Source: Fuerstiella sp. (GTDB lineage Bacteria > Planctomycetota > Planctomycetia > Planctomycetales > Planctomycetaceae). From it: DNA of 64,000 bases. Under the pieces are notes generated by a model that ran no database searches, had not been told where the DNA came from, and was given only the letters and a program-made list of their open reading frames with translations. Below are positions 1 through 8,959 of the stretch, piece after piece; position 1 is the first letter of the stretch, and every line of letters begins with the position of its first letter. A program made the position numbers and the translations under genes. The DNA lies in contig JAKVAZ010000019.1 in NCBI GenBank assembly GCA_022447225.1, positions 1 to 64,000 on the forward strand, written 5' to 3'.

Positions 1-1
1 G

Positions 2-238
2 AGTGCGACATATAATACATTTCCGAATAATTCGAAGAATATTGGTGTCGAAGGCGAAACTCCTTCTTTGAACTCATCGCATCCAGGGATTGTTGTTGTC
101 GGTTATTGCGACGGTTCAGTGCGTAACCTCAGCGAAAACATCGATCAGGGAGTTTATCTGCGTCTCATGACACCTGGTGGAACGCGGATCAGAAGTGCGA
201 TTGGCCCGGAAGAGCCGCTCAGTGGAACGGACTTCTAA
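2..238 (+). CDS. DUF1559 pilin-like protein, C-terminal end (partial, runs off left edge)
   Basis: Only the last 78 residues are in the window. They carry the closing signature of the planctomycete DUF1559 family: a SSHPG element followed by a CDGSVR strand, then a short ENIDQGVY segment and a Thr/Gly/Arg-rich tail ending in GTDF. Family members have an N-terminal type IV pilin-like prepilin leader and are present in many copies per planctomycete genome. They are thought to be surface or pseudopilin-like proteins with no proven function. The leader lies outside the window, so export cannot be checked. A strong terminator follows 31 bases after the stop. Confidence 0.85.
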   Translation, partial: SATYNTFPNNSKNIGVEGETPSLNSSHPGIVVVGYCDGSVRNLSENIDQGVYLRLMTPGGTRIRSAIGPEEPLSGTDF

Positions 239-269
239 GCATCCGTGCCTCTGACACTGCATGAGCATC

Positions 270-305
270 GCCGTTCGGTCTGGCCTGGCCGAACGGCTTT
301 TTTTT
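270..305 (+). terminator. Rho-independent terminator after the DUF1559 gene
   Basis: A nine-base-pair GC-rich stem (GCCGTTCGG pairing with CCGAACGGC) closes a ten-base loop and is followed directly by a run of eight T at 298-305. It lies 31 bases past the DUF1559 stop. The next gene converges on it from the minus strand, but the T run favours termination of plus-strand transcripts. Confidence 0.88.
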
Positions 306-352
306 GCGCTTCTCAGGGACGACAGCTCATTTTCGATTCCAATCAATTCAGA

Positions 353-1159
353 TCAGATCGAACTTGTATGTAGGCTCCGTTGTTCTATCTGCTCAACCGC
401 CAGCACGGGGTCCAGTTTTGGGACAATCCGAAGATCTGCAGACAGCCTGATTTTAAGTTGCTGTGGCATGTGGGCAATGCCAACGAATTTCGCATTTGGA
501 AATCGGGTACGTGAAGCAGACAAAGAAGCGTTGACCGCCTCTGACTGAGGATCCAGATCATGGACCAGCAGCTGCGTTGTGCGGATTAGATGTAGTCTGT
601 CAGGACCCAGGCCGCTTGTGGTGACTTTCCACCCGGAGGACTGCATGGCATCCGCAAATACCGATCGATAAACCCGGTCTGCACTGATGACCACAGCAGT
701 CCCTTTTCGATTTGTCTGCGGGGCAGCAGGAGCCGAGTGCCGATGCAGAAACACTTCATCGCGGGCCGCGGTAAGCGGCAATGCCGCACGGTCGGAAGTG
801 ATTCGGTGAACCTCAGCCGCAATTAGCTGTCTGGCGTATCGTAAGGGGACACGTGTGCTGTGCGGCCAGATATCACGGCTACGACCATCTCCCTCGCACC
901 AGGATCCGAAACAGCACAACACCGTGGAAAACAGGGTTTCACCAATGAGTCGGTCCACATCGCTTGGAGCAAACTGATCGGAGCGTGTCTGCAACACGAT
1001 TGTCATCTGATCCTGCTCCTGCACTTCTCGTCGCCGTTCCCACGTCGGAATATCAACAAACGTTTTGTTGACGACGGACGGGAACTGTTTACGAATCCAG
1101 CGGATCAGGGGGGAGAATTCCGCAACCGCGGTGTCGCCGATCAGGGTGATTTGAGTCAT
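353..1159 (-). CDS. Hypothetical protein with degenerate receiver-like C-terminal domain
   Basis: 268 residues from ATG 1159; the frame stays open to an upstream ATG at 1243, but the extra 28 residues look unstructured. The N-terminal half contains a cluster of three cysteines in a CCFGSWCEGDGR segment that could bind metal but matches no motif I can name. The C-terminal about 110 residues read like a response-regulator fold: a VVISAD strand, a LLVHDLDP strand with an acidic residue near the phospho-acceptor position, a FVGIAH strand and a late IVPKLDP lysine. The acidic pair that normally binds Mg is not obvious, so phosphorylation is doubtful. No obvious Shine-Dalgarno precedes either start. 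Function unknown. Confidence 0.6.
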   Translation of the reverse strand: MTQITLIGDTAVAEFSPLIRWIRKQFPSVVNKTFVDIPTWERRREVQEQDQMTIVLQTRSDQFAPSDVDRLIGETLFSTVLCCFGSWCEGDGRSRDIWPHSTRVPLRYARQLIAAEVHRITSDRAALPLTAARDEVFLHRHSAPAAPQTNRKGTAVVISADRVYRSVFADAMQSSGWKVTTSGLGPDRLHLIRTTQLLVHDLDPQSEAVNASLSASRTRFPNAKFVGIAHMPQQLKIRLSADLRIVPKLDPVLAVEQIEQRSLHTSSI

Positions 1160-1582
1160 GACAGCGGCTTGAGAGGAATGACGGAAGGAATATGCAGCTG
1201 AGTTTCCTGCAATTCCGGGCCCGGCGTCAATCCCGACCAGCATCCGGTTGCTCTGCGGGAGGCCGGGTCGCTAACGTGTATAGTCGGGAGACTGTGATGA
1301 ATTCAGACGATTGATCGAAGAAGGAACGATACCGGCTGCGGAATGTCAGCAACTCCAGCCGGTAAATCGTCGGACAGGAGGCACCCCGTACTGGAATGCG
1401 TCGCATGTGTCCCGGAACCCTGCCAACCAGTACGTTGAGACTGCTTTGGGTTTTTACGACTTGATTGACAACTTAAAGCGTCGGACGACTCAATGGCATC
1501 CAGCGGCCTGCTTCAGCGAATCCATGATCGAGTCACGCATACCGTGCGGCATGCTGTGATCACTCATCACAAACGTTCCGGG
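1160..1582. other. Intergenic region between divergent genes; possible -35 element
   Basis: No convincing gene. A consensus TTGACA lies at 1465-1470. With a 17-base spacer its -10 would be ACTCAA at 1488-1493, which is poor, so it is only a weak candidate promoter for the LeuA-like gene. If real, transcription would begin near 1500, which favours the start at 1583 over the ATG at 1493. Confidence 0.35.
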
Positions 1583-2737
1583 ATGGTGCTGTTCAGTGAC
1601 ACGACACTGCGTGACGGGGAGCAGATGCCCGGGGCGACTCTGGAACCCGATGACAAACTTCAGATTGCCAAAGCGCTGGAGGCAGCAGGAGTGCACTCAC
1701 TGGATGCCGGATTTCCGGCGTCCAGTGAACAGGATGTCGATGCCATCCGGAAAATGATCGGAGTCATTAGGAAGCCGGTCCTCACCGCATTGTGTCGTAC
1801 AGTCAATTCAGATGTTGACGCAGCAGATCGGGCTTTGGATGGAAATCCGGATCATAAGCGCGGTGTGAGTCTGTTCTGTGGTACTAGTCCGCTGCACCGG
1901 AAACACAAACTTGAAAAAAATCAGACTCAGGTTCTTAAAATCATTACGGATTCCATCAGTTATGCCGCTGATCGTTTCAGAATCATTGCGTTCAGTCCGG
2001 AAGACGCCAGTCGCACTGAACTTGATTACCTGTGCAAATGCTACGTGGAAGCAATCGACAGTGGGGCCACAACCATCGGTTTTCCGGACACTGTCGGTGT
2101 GCTGACGCCGGAAAAGGCGGCCGATTTTATTAAGGCGATCCAGGATAAAGTTCATAACCTGGATCGCGCTCTGCTGGCGGTTCATTTCCATAACGATCTG
2201 GGTCTGGCTGTTGCCAATACACTGGCCTGCGTCAAACAGGGAGCCAATGTCGTGCAGTGCACGGTCAACGGAATTGGAGAGCGTGCCGGTAATGCATCAC
2301 TGGAGGAGGTTGCGATGGCCCTTGCCATGAATCCGGACCAGTACAATCGTACGTTTCGTCTGGACACAACCAAACTGGCCCCGTTGTGTAAGCTGGTTGC
2401 CGAACTCACCAGCGTTATGATTCCTCGTATGAAACCAGTGGGTGGTTCGAATGTCTTTGCCACCGAAGCCGGAATTCATCAGGATGGTTTGTTGAAGCAT
2501 CCCGACACGTATCTGCCGTTTCGCCCGGAAGTTGTCGGAGCTGACGGGATTCAACTGGTCCTCGGTCGTCACAGTGGTCGACGAGCCGTGGCGCACCGGC
2601 TGGAATCCATTGGAATGTTGTTCGACGAGAGCGGAGTGATGGAAGTTGTGGAGTTGATCAAGCAGTTGCCGAAAGGGACTGTGGTGGACGATACCTTGCT
2701 GCAGGAGCTGGCACAGTCGTTGCGAGAACCAGCGTGA
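1583..2737 (+). CDS. 2-isopropylmalate synthase family protein, short form without regulatory domain
   Basis: Alpha-isopropylmalate/homocitrate synthase family: condenses acetyl-CoA with a 2-oxoacid. Counted from ATG 1583 (384 residues), the HMGL-like TIM barrel opens at once with [10 protein letters not shown], and the metal-binding HFHND and the NGIGERAGN and GIHQDG segments all follow, so the catalytic barrel is complete. The sequence stops shortly after LGRHSGR; the C-terminal LeuA allosteric domain (about 120 residues) is missing. Sequence details such as DAGFPASS and [10 protein letters not shown] are closest to isopropylmalate synthase, but leucine feedback would be impossible, and homocitrate or citramalate synthesis cannot be excluded. 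An in-frame ATG at 1493 would add 30 residues without family resemblance. The stop overlaps the next gene's GTG start by four bases, implying coupled translation. Confidence 0.8.
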   Translation: MVLFSDTTLRDGEQMPGATLEPDDKLQIAKALEAAGVHSLDAGFPASSEQDVDAIRKMIGVIRKPVLTALCRTVNSDVDAADRALDGNPDHKRGVSLFCGTSPLHRKHKLEKNQTQVLKIITDSISYAADRFRIIAFSPEDASRTELDYLCKCYVEAIDSGATTIGFPDTVGVLTPEKAADFIKAIQDKVHNLDRALLAVHFHNDLGLAVANTLACVKQGANVVQCTVNGIGERAGNASLEEVAMALAMNPDQYNRTFRLDTTKLAPLCKLVAELTSVMIPRMKPVGGSNVFATEAGIHQDGLLKHPDTYLPFRPEVVGADGIQLVLGRHSGRRAVAHRLESIGMLFDESGVMEVVELIKQLPKGTVVDDTLLQELAQSLREPA

Positions 2738-3903
2738 ACTCCGGCACGATTTATCTGGACAATGCGACGACGAGCTTTCCCAAGGCGGAAGCTGTCTACG
2801 ACGCGGTCGACATGTACCAGCGGCGAACCGGGGCGGCGTTTGCTCGCGGCACACACGGATCTGAAACGGCGGATTCTGTGGCGGACCGCTGTCGCCATCA
2901 ACTGGCGCAAATGATTGGTGCCCAGGATCCCCGATCGGTCGCATTTACATTCAATGCGACCGATGGATTGAACCTGTTACTCAGAGGGGTTCTGCGCAGT
3001 GGAGATCGAGTGCTGACCACCACACTGGAGCACAATTCCGTGGTCCGTCCGCTGGAGCAACTTAGGGACCGGTTGTCGATTACTGTTGACTACGTGCCAT
3101 TTGATTCCGCCTCAGGAGTCGTCGACAGCAATCAATTCGAACAAAGCTGTCGAACGCACTCACCATCGCTGGTTATTCTTAACATGGCGTCCAATGTCAC
3201 CGGCATTGTGCAGCCGCTACCGCAGCTGATCCGGGCGGCAAAGTCTGTTGCTGCAATTGTTCTGGTCGACGGGGCCCAGGCTGTTGGCCACGTGCCGCTC
3301 AATGTCCAGACACTTGATCTCGATCTTCTGGCCGCTCCCGGTCACAAGGCCCTGGGCGGTCCGTTGGGCACTGGTTTCGTTTATGTCAGGCCTTCTGTGA
3401 CAGATCGTATGATTTCCTTTCGTTGTGGTGGTACCGGAACAGACAGCAGTTCCGTGCAACAGCCGGTACTGATGCCTGAATTGCTGGAAAGCGGGAATCT
3501 GAACATGCCGGGGATTGCCGGACTGGCTGCGGCGCTGAGTTGGCGCAACACGGATGAATTTCGGACTCTGCTGGAGCGGCATCATCGGCAGATTCCGGAC
3601 CTGATTCGACGACTCAGTGAGATCCCCAGGGTCACTGTCTGTTGTGAACCTTCGGTTGATCAGAACGTTGGTGTGGTGTCATTTTTTATCTCGGGGATCG
3701 ACCCACACGAGGTCGCGGTCATTCTGAGTCAGTCATTTGGAATTCAGTGCCGAGCAGGTCTGCACTGCGCTCCGCTGGCTCACCGCACTCTGGGTACCGA
3801 GTCTTCCGGGGGCACGATTCGCCTGAGTCCCGGTTTGTTTACCACAGACGAAGAAATCGATCAGGCCGTTGATGCCGTGTCGCAGATTGTTAGCGGATAT
3901 TGA
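2734..3903 (+). CDS. Cysteine desulfurase-like class V aminotransferase
   Basis: PLP enzyme of the NifS/SufS/CsdA superfamily, 389 residues. Visible: His100 stacking on PLP, the [10 protein letters not shown] strand (Asp179, Gln182), the Schiff-base lysine in [10 protein letters not shown] (Lys205), and a C-terminal loop [11 protein letters not shown] with the persulfide cysteine at 345. The [11 protein letters not shown] signature points to the cysteine desulfurase family typified by TIGR01977 rather than IscS. The GTG start overlaps the stop of the LeuA-like gene (GTGA). Expected reaction: L-cysteine to alanine plus enzyme-bound sulfur; selenocysteine lyase activity is an alternative. No scaffold protein such as IscU or SufU lies beside it. 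Confidence 0.86.
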   Translation: MNSGTIYLDNATTSFPKAEAVYDAVDMYQRRTGAAFARGTHGSETADSVADRCRHQLAQMIGAQDPRSVAFTFNATDGLNLLLRGVLRSGDRVLTTTLEHNSVVRPLEQLRDRLSITVDYVPFDSASGVVDSNQFEQSCRTHSPSLVILNMASNVTGIVQPLPQLIRAAKSVAAIVLVDGAQAVGHVPLNVQTLDLDLLAAPGHKALGGPLGTGFVYVRPSVTDRMISFRCGGTGTDSSSVQQPVLMPELLESGNLNMPGIAGLAAALSWRNTDEFRTLLERHHRQIPDLIRRLSEIPRVTVCCEPSVDQNVGVVSFFISGIDPHEVAVILSQSFGIQCRAGLHCAPLAHRTLGTESSGGTIRLSPGLFTTDEEIDQAVDAVSQIVSGY

Positions 3904-3993
3904 GTGGCCCGTGTGTGTGGTGTCCGTGAGAACATGACATCAACGACGTTTTATCTGTATTTGTACAGGTGAACCGCTCTGAGACGAGTCTGG

Positions 3994-3999
3994 TATAAT
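3994..3999 (+). promoter_or_regulatory. Possible -10 box upstream of guaA
   Basis: A perfect TATAAT lies about 190 bases upstream of the guaA start. There is no good -35 hexamer at 16-18 bases, so this is a weak prediction. It would give a leader of about 180 bases; I see no purine riboswitch consensus in it. Confidence 0.3.
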
Positions 4000-4186
4000 G
4001 CCATCGTTCCACACCAAAAGCAGGAGGTTGGGACGCTGTTCAGGCAGGCCTTTGGCGGCGGAATGCAGTGGCTTCGGTTGAACCGTCTTCCGGCGATTGT
4101 GAAAAACGTGACGTCTGCTAAGCTGCGTCGTTTTCCCGAGTTCCACGGCTGTGATTGGGCCGTGCTATCGATGAGAAGACGGATGG

Positions 4187-5782
4187 ATGTTGGATTCTGC
4201 TTCAGCCAGTGACGCTTGCCTGACGAGCAGTCCTGCACATCACCAGGCAGACTTGATCCTGGTGCTCGATTTTGGAGGACAGACGACGCAGCTGATCGCT
4301 CGCCGCGTTCGTGACCGGAATGTCTTTTGTCAAATTGTTCGGCACGATCTGACAGCCGAGCGAATTCAGGAGTTGCAGCCCAAAGGGCTCATCCTGTCAG
4401 GAGGCCCTTCCAGTGTCTACGACGATGGTGCGCCCGGGATCGATCCGGGAATCTTCGAGCTCGGCCTGCCGATTCTGGGGATCTGCTATGGAATGCAGAT
4501 CAGCTGTCAGTTTTTGGGAGGCACGATCCTTGCAGCCGACTCACGTGAGTTCGGGCGTGCTCCCTGTCGGGTCGAGTCGGACAACACGTTATTTAAAAAT
4601 ATTCCGCAGACATTTACTGCGTGGATGAGTCATGGCGATCAGGTTGGAGAGCTTTCTGACGGGTTCGAGACAATTGCCAGTACCGAAACTTGTCCAAATG
4701 CAGCCGTGCGGCACGTCAGTCGCCCCGTCTATGGTTTGCAGTTTCATCCGGAAGTCACTCATACCGATTTTGGAGCGCAGCTCCTGGAAAATTTTGTCGT
4801 TGAGATCTGCGGCTGTCAGGGTTCCTGGCATATCAGTTCACTGATTGAACAGCAGTCGAAGATCATTCGTGAGCGTGTTGGTGAAGACAGAGTGATTTGC
4901 GGGCTATCCGGCGGGGTGGATTCGTCCGTCACGGCGGCGTTGATTGCCCGATCGATTGGTACTCAATTGTCCTGTATATTTGTGGACAACGGACTGCTGC
5001 GGAAAGGCGAACGAGAACAGGTTGTCCGTGAATTCACCAGTCACTTCCGTACCGATCTGCGTGTGGTAGACGCCCGGGAACGTTTCCTGACCGAACTAGC
5101 GGGTGTGACCGATCCCCAAACCAAACGGAAGATCATCGGGCGGGTGTTCATTGAGTGTTTTCGGGATGCGGCAAAGTCGATTCCAAATGCCAGGTATCTT
5201 GCTCAGGGAACTCTCTATCCGGATGTGATTGAAAGCGGTGCCAATCCGGACGGCCCGGCCGCGACAATCAAGGCTCACCACAATGTGGGCGGGCTGCCGG
5301 ATGAACTGGGTTTTGAATTGATCGAACCGCTTCGGGATATGTTTAAGGATGAAGTTCGCCGCATGGGGCTGGAACTGGGGCTGCCGGAGAAACTTGTTTG
5401 GCGGCACCCCTTCCCCGGACCTGGTCTGGCTGTTCGCTGCCTGGGCGAAATTACCGAAGAACGACTGGAGATCGTGCGCGAGGCCGACACGATTCTGATT
5501 GAGGAACTGCACGCAGCAAATCTTTACCGGGAAATTCAGCAGGCGTTTGTTGTGTTGCTGCCGGTTCAGTCAGTGGGAGTCATGGGAGACGATCGTACTT
5601 ACGAGAATGTGGCTGCGGTCAGAGCCGTTCAGACAGATGACTTTATGACGGCCGACTGGTTTGATTTTCCACACGACGTTCTGCAGCGAGTTTCAACACG
5701 TATTATCAATACGGTTCGCGGAATCAACCGAGTTGTTTACGATGTCAGCTCGAAGCCGCCTGCGACGATTGAGTGGGAATAG
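4187..5782 (+). CDS. guaA: GMP synthase (glutamine-hydrolysing)
   Basis: Converts XMP to GMP using glutamine and ATP, the last step of guanine nucleotide synthesis. Full length at 531 residues. N-terminal class I glutamine amidotransferase: nucleophile Cys100 in GICYGMQ, with His187 and Glu189 in FHPEV completing the triad. ATP-pyrophosphatase domain: PP-loop SGGVDSS at 241-247. The C-terminal dimerisation domain ends in the family's typical KPPATIEWE. The first about 20 residues are a variable extension; the ATG at 4187 is preceded only by a weak GGATGG. It stands alone, between the desulfurase gene and a thioredoxin gene, not in a purine operon. Confidence 0.97.
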   Translation: MLDSASASDACLTSSPAHHQADLILVLDFGGQTTQLIARRVRDRNVFCQIVRHDLTAERIQELQPKGLILSGGPSSVYDDGAPGIDPGIFELGLPILGICYGMQISCQFLGGTILAADSREFGRAPCRVESDNTLFKNIPQTFTAWMSHGDQVGELSDGFETIASTETCPNAAVRHVSRPVYGLQFHPEVTHTDFGAQLLENFVVEICGCQGSWHISSLIEQQSKIIRERVGEDRVICGLSGGVDSSVTAALIARSIGTQLSCIFVDNGLLRKGEREQVVREFTSHFRTDLRVVDARERFLTELAGVTDPQTKRKIIGRVFIECFRDAAKSIPNARYLAQGTLYPDVIESGANPDGPAATIKAHHNVGGLPDELGFELIEPLRDMFKDEVRRMGLELGLPEKLVWRHPFPGPGLAVRCLGEITEERLEIVREADTILIEELHAANLYREIQQAFVVLLPVQSVGVMGDDRTYENVAAVRAVQTDDFMTADWFDFPHDVLQRVSTRIINTVRGINRVVYDVSSKPPATIEWE

Positions 5783-5881
5783 ATCACAGTATCTCTGGCG
5801 GAAATATTTGGACATCCTGTGGAAAATATGCCGGCATCGTCGTTCTCTGCCGGGTCGTTAAAAAATAAGAAGAGCAGCCGA

Positions 5882-6751
5882 ATGTCGGATTCCGAAAACG
5901 CCAATATTATTTCTGCCACCAGTGAAACGTTTCGGGCTGACGTTGTTGAAGCGTCAATGCAACTTCCTGTGGTTGCCGATTTTTGGGCGGACTGGTGCGC
6001 ACCATGTCGTCAGTTGATGCCGATTCTGGAGAAGCTGGCAAACGAGTACGCCGGTCGGTTCCGACTGGTCAAAATCAATGTGGACGAGTGTCCGGAAATT
6101 GCCGGAGCCATTGGAGTGCAGTCGATTCCGCTCGTACTTGGGTTTATCGATGGTCAGCCGGCAACTCAGCTGCCAGGTGCACATGATGAAACGGCAGTTC
6201 GCAGCTGGCTGGACGGGTTCCTGCCGTCTCCGGCGGTTGAGGCATGGAATACAGGACTGGCTGCCGAAACCGAAGGTCGAATCGACGATGCTGAATCGGA
6301 GTTCCGCAAGGCTTTGGAACTCGACCCCGATAAGTCAGAATTTGCCATCGCTCTGGCCAGGGTTCTGCTGGCACAGGATCGCATTCAGGAATGTGCTGAA
6401 ATTATTGAAAAGCTGGAATCTCGGGGGTTTCTTGAAGCTGATGCCGAAGCATTGAAAGATCAGCTGTCGATCAGGAGTCAGGTTGAAGATTCCGGAGGAA
6501 CAACACGAGCCCGCGCGGAACTGGCCGCAGACCCCGAGAATTGCGAACTGCAGATCCGGCTTGCAGAGGCCCTGGGCGTCGACAAAAAATTTGAAGAGTC
6601 GTGTGAGATGTTACTGGAAGTCATTCGCAACAACTTCGGTGAACATCGGGATCAGGCGAAAGACGCCATGGTTGGAGTTTTGGCCATGATGGGGCCAAAA
6701 TCCCAATTGGCGTCAAAATTTAGACGCCAGCTGTCAACCGCCTATTATTAA
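5882..6751 (+). CDS. ybbN: Thioredoxin-TPR protein, YbbN/CnoX-like co-chaperone
   Basis: 289 residues from ATG 5882. Thioredoxin fold at about 15-115 with the redox pair in DWCAPCRQL (Cys39, Cys42), followed by tetratricopeptide-like helices (for example EGRIDDAESEFRKALELDP) to the C-terminus. This is the layout of E. coli YbbN (CnoX), a holdase that hands clients to chaperones, except that this protein keeps both active-site cysteines as in ordinary thioredoxin, so it may be redox-active. In-frame starts at GTG 5819 and ATG 5828 would add residues unlike any thioredoxin N-terminus. It lies about 100 bases downstream of guaA in the same direction. Confidence 0.88.
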   Translation: MSDSENANIISATSETFRADVVEASMQLPVVADFWADWCAPCRQLMPILEKLANEYAGRFRLVKINVDECPEIAGAIGVQSIPLVLGFIDGQPATQLPGAHDETAVRSWLDGFLPSPAVEAWNTGLAAETEGRIDDAESEFRKALELDPDKSEFAIALARVLLAQDRIQECAEIIEKLESRGFLEADAEALKDQLSIRSQVEDSGGTTRARAELAADPENCELQIRLAEALGVDKKFEESCEMLLEVIRNNFGEHRDQAKDAMVGVLAMMGPKSQLASKFRRQLSTAYY

Positions 6752-7129
6752 GCGAATGCTGTTGCTTTGGAATCGTACTTCAAGGCTGTTTCCTGCAGCC
6801 GAGGGGTGCTTTCACTGCCGGCTTATCTATCGGATGATTGCTGTCACACCACTGCGGTGGTTTCAGACGAAAACGTTGTCGCTGTCAGCGTGTGGAATCT
6901 TTTGATGTATCGTGTCGTTGTGCGCTCAACGACATGTTCGGGAGGTTCACTGTTCCCGTCCCAACACACCGACGATCTGTTCAATGCAGATATTTCCGTC
7001 ATCGCCGGTCATTCCCAAACATTAATCGTGCCATAGTTGACGGTTCAGCGAGTCACTTTTATCTTCCATGTGCGGTCGAGAGGAAAAGACCCGGGAAAGA
7101 TACATTTTGCGATCAATTTGGAGAATCAC
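6752..7129. other. Intergenic region upstream of purC
   Basis: No gene of convincing codon use. The right part holds the purC promoter at 7037-7065 and a ribosome binding site (GGAG, about 7120). The left 280 bases contain nothing I can identify. Confidence 0.5.
7037..7065 (+). promoter_or_regulatory. Sigma-70-type promoter for purC
   Basis: TTGACG (7037-7042), a spacer of exactly 17 bases, and TATCTT (7060-7065): five of six and four of six matches to consensus. Transcription would begin near 7072 and give a leader of about 58 bases ending in a GGAG ribosome binding site before ATG 7130. Confidence 0.55.
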
Positions 7130-8182
7130 ATGCTGACGGACAATGAAATCAAGGAACTTGTTAGTGATTATGGGCCGCGTGTAAATGAAGGCAGGACGAT
7201 CAAGCAAATCATTGCTGACAATGAAATTTCCAAGCTGACCGGCGCCACCGTGCTGGAAGGAAAAGTGTCAGATTCGGTTTTTAGCGACAGTCTAAAAACA
7301 AAGGACGGGGTGCCCGTTCGTTTAATGTTTCGTGGGAACCGTATTTCCACGCACGACGTTAACCGAGGCGCCATTCCTTTCAAGGATCAGGTCTTAGCCC
7401 AAAATCATGACCACATGCTGAGTCTTGTGAAAGATACTCTGGGATCATCCCAGTTTGAGGTTGAGGGATTGCTGCCATCTTCAACGGTCATTCCCGCAGA
7501 AAATCTAAATCTGCTCATGGTTGAAAATGTAGTGCGCATGTACATGGCCGAAAGTTCGACATCTACTTCTTTGTATCAGCATTGGCTGAAAGCAAAAGAG
7601 GAGGGATTGTCCGAATTTGAATATGCCGGGCATGAAATTACTGTGAATTCACTCAGTCCGAATGGCAAACTCCCCTACCTCATGGACACTCCTTCAACCA
7701 AGGACAAAGTTGACCGAACCATCGATCCGGACTATTTAATTGAGAACGGAGTTTGCACTTTAGGCCAGTACCAGCATATTCGTAACGCCTCGATCATGGC
7801 TTTCGGTATCGTGTCACAATATTTGCGTGAAAAAGGCATGGTTTTGGTCGATACCAAAACAGAGCACGGCATCAACGTCGCTAACCAAACCGTTGCGGCA
7901 GATGAACTTTATACCATGGATTCGTCCCGTTTCTGGAAACTGAACGATGATGGTGCAGTGATTGAACGTGACGGCAAACCGGTTTCTTTCTCAAAAGAAT
8001 TTGCCCGTGGCATGGTCAAGAACACAGACATGCAGTTTTCAGCAGAGCAAAGTAATGAAATTGCCGTTCGCTATATCGCTGGTTTGCAGCACTTGACCGG
8101 CAAAACGTTTGAACCGGATCTGCGTCCGCGTGATCAACGCATCATCGAGTCGACCAACTTGATTCTGGCAGCGTTGACGTAG
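7130..8182 (+). CDS. purC: SAICAR synthetase (phosphoribosylaminoimidazole-succinocarboxamide synthase)
   Basis: ATP-dependent ligation of aspartate to CAIR in de novo purine synthesis. 350 residues, longer than the about 240 of the E. coli enzyme. Family marks in order: EGKVSDSVF (counterpart of GKVRD), GNRISTHDV (counterpart of DRISAFD), a MVENVVRMYMAES segment, DTPSTKDKVDR, and VDTKTEHGIN near the end of the barrel. Start at ATG 7130 because it follows a GGAG site and aligns with the family; the frame is open further upstream to 7037 but overlaps the promoter. Base composition is about 40-46% GC in lines I counted, far below neighbouring genes, suggesting acquisition from a lower-GC donor. 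Confidence 0.9.
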   Translation: MLTDNEIKELVSDYGPRVNEGRTIKQIIADNEISKLTGATVLEGKVSDSVFSDSLKTKDGVPVRLMFRGNRISTHDVNRGAIPFKDQVLAQNHDHMLSLVKDTLGSSQFEVEGLLPSSTVIPAENLNLLMVENVVRMYMAESSTSTSLYQHWLKAKEEGLSEFEYAGHEITVNSLSPNGKLPYLMDTPSTKDKVDRTIDPDYLIENGVCTLGQYQHIRNASIMAFGIVSQYLREKGMVLVDTKTEHGINVANQTVAADELYTMDSSRFWKLNDDGAVIERDGKPVSFSKEFARGMVKNTDMQFSAEQSNEIAVRYIAGLQHLTGKTFEPDLRPRDQRIIESTNLILAALT

Positions 8183-8506
8183 AGCCACTCTGCAGACGCG
8201 GAAAAGACGCGGGGCGGCGACGCAGACAGGAAACTGCCGCCGCCCGAGACAGCGGACAGGGTATCCGATCCGACCGGTACAGGTACGTCGTTTATGTGGA
8301 CCGCAACGAAGAGTCGTATGGTCACGAAGTTTGGTGAAGGAGCTGTGTTTGCTCATCGCACTCACCCCGAGACCCGGACCTGCAGGGCTTTGGTGTTTCG
8401 ACAGGCCGGTGTTTGCGGCAGTGATTATTCTTGCCCTGGAGAAGCACTTTGCATAGAAGGAATTTCCATGAATCAAACACGCGGCAACCACGAATGAAGG
8501 CCAGCC
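8183..8506. other. Intergenic region between purC and the decayed ABC gene
   Basis: Contains GGCGGC and GCCGCC arms around a 17-base loop just after purC, a possible hairpin without a T tract. A stop-bounded stretch around 8385-8448 reads as a hydrophobic segment (RPVFAAVIILALEKHFA) that could be the relic of a membrane protein, but it is too short to assign. No intact gene. Confidence 0.35.
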
Positions 8507-8959
8507 ATGATTCGTGTCGAGGGCTTAAACTATATCTGCCGCAGTGCGGCGTCTCCGCCCGTGCGGGAACTTTCATTCGATGTTAAGCAACCAGAAGCGT
8601 TTGGCTTTCTCGGTCACCGCGGCGCCGGAAAAACGACCATAAAAAATATCCTGATCGGTTTTATTAAAGCCTGGCAAGGTCGGGTTCAAATCCTGGACAG
8701 GCTGCCCGCAGAATGGAATGTCGATTTGTACAGGTCGATCGACGGTAGTTTCGATACTCTCAGTCAGTATCTTAAGTTGTCCGTCCGGGAAAACCTGGAG
8801 TATTTTCGCTCGCTCGACCACGGCAATGCGGAAGAAGTTTTGTCGATCGTGAGTCTCGATCCTGTGCCTTCGGTGCCCGTCCGCAGACTGAAACCTAGTA
8901 TTTTTTGTGTGGCAACCAGAGATCGGGACAGGAACGGGGTATTGGTTAAATGGGTGTAA
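8507..8959 (+). pseudogene. ABC transporter ATPase with catalytic core deleted
   Basis: 150 residues where an ATPase of this class has about 300. The N-terminal third is well preserved: a FDVKQPEAFGFLG strand, Walker A GHRGAGKTT (about 36-44), then a DLYRSIDGSF Q-loop region and a LYLKL-VRENLEYFRSL helix typical of ABC-2 exporters. Then the sequence collapses: the LSGGQ-type signature and Walker B are absent, and about 20 residues that resemble the H-loop strand (FCVATRDRDRNGVLV, with Arg where His is expected) close the frame. I read this as an internal deletion that removed the catalytic middle. No permease gene follows; the next gene starts ten bases before this stop. Confidence 0.7.

Noticed and set aside
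1583-3903. nifV-nifS nitrogen-fixation remnant
   Set aside because: Synthase motifs fit isopropylmalate synthase better, the desulfurase belongs to a different subfamily, and no other nif gene is present.
3904-4186. Purine riboswitch upstream of guaA
   Set aside because: The leader lacks the conserved core of purine or PRPP/ppGpp-type riboswitches as far as can be judged by eye.
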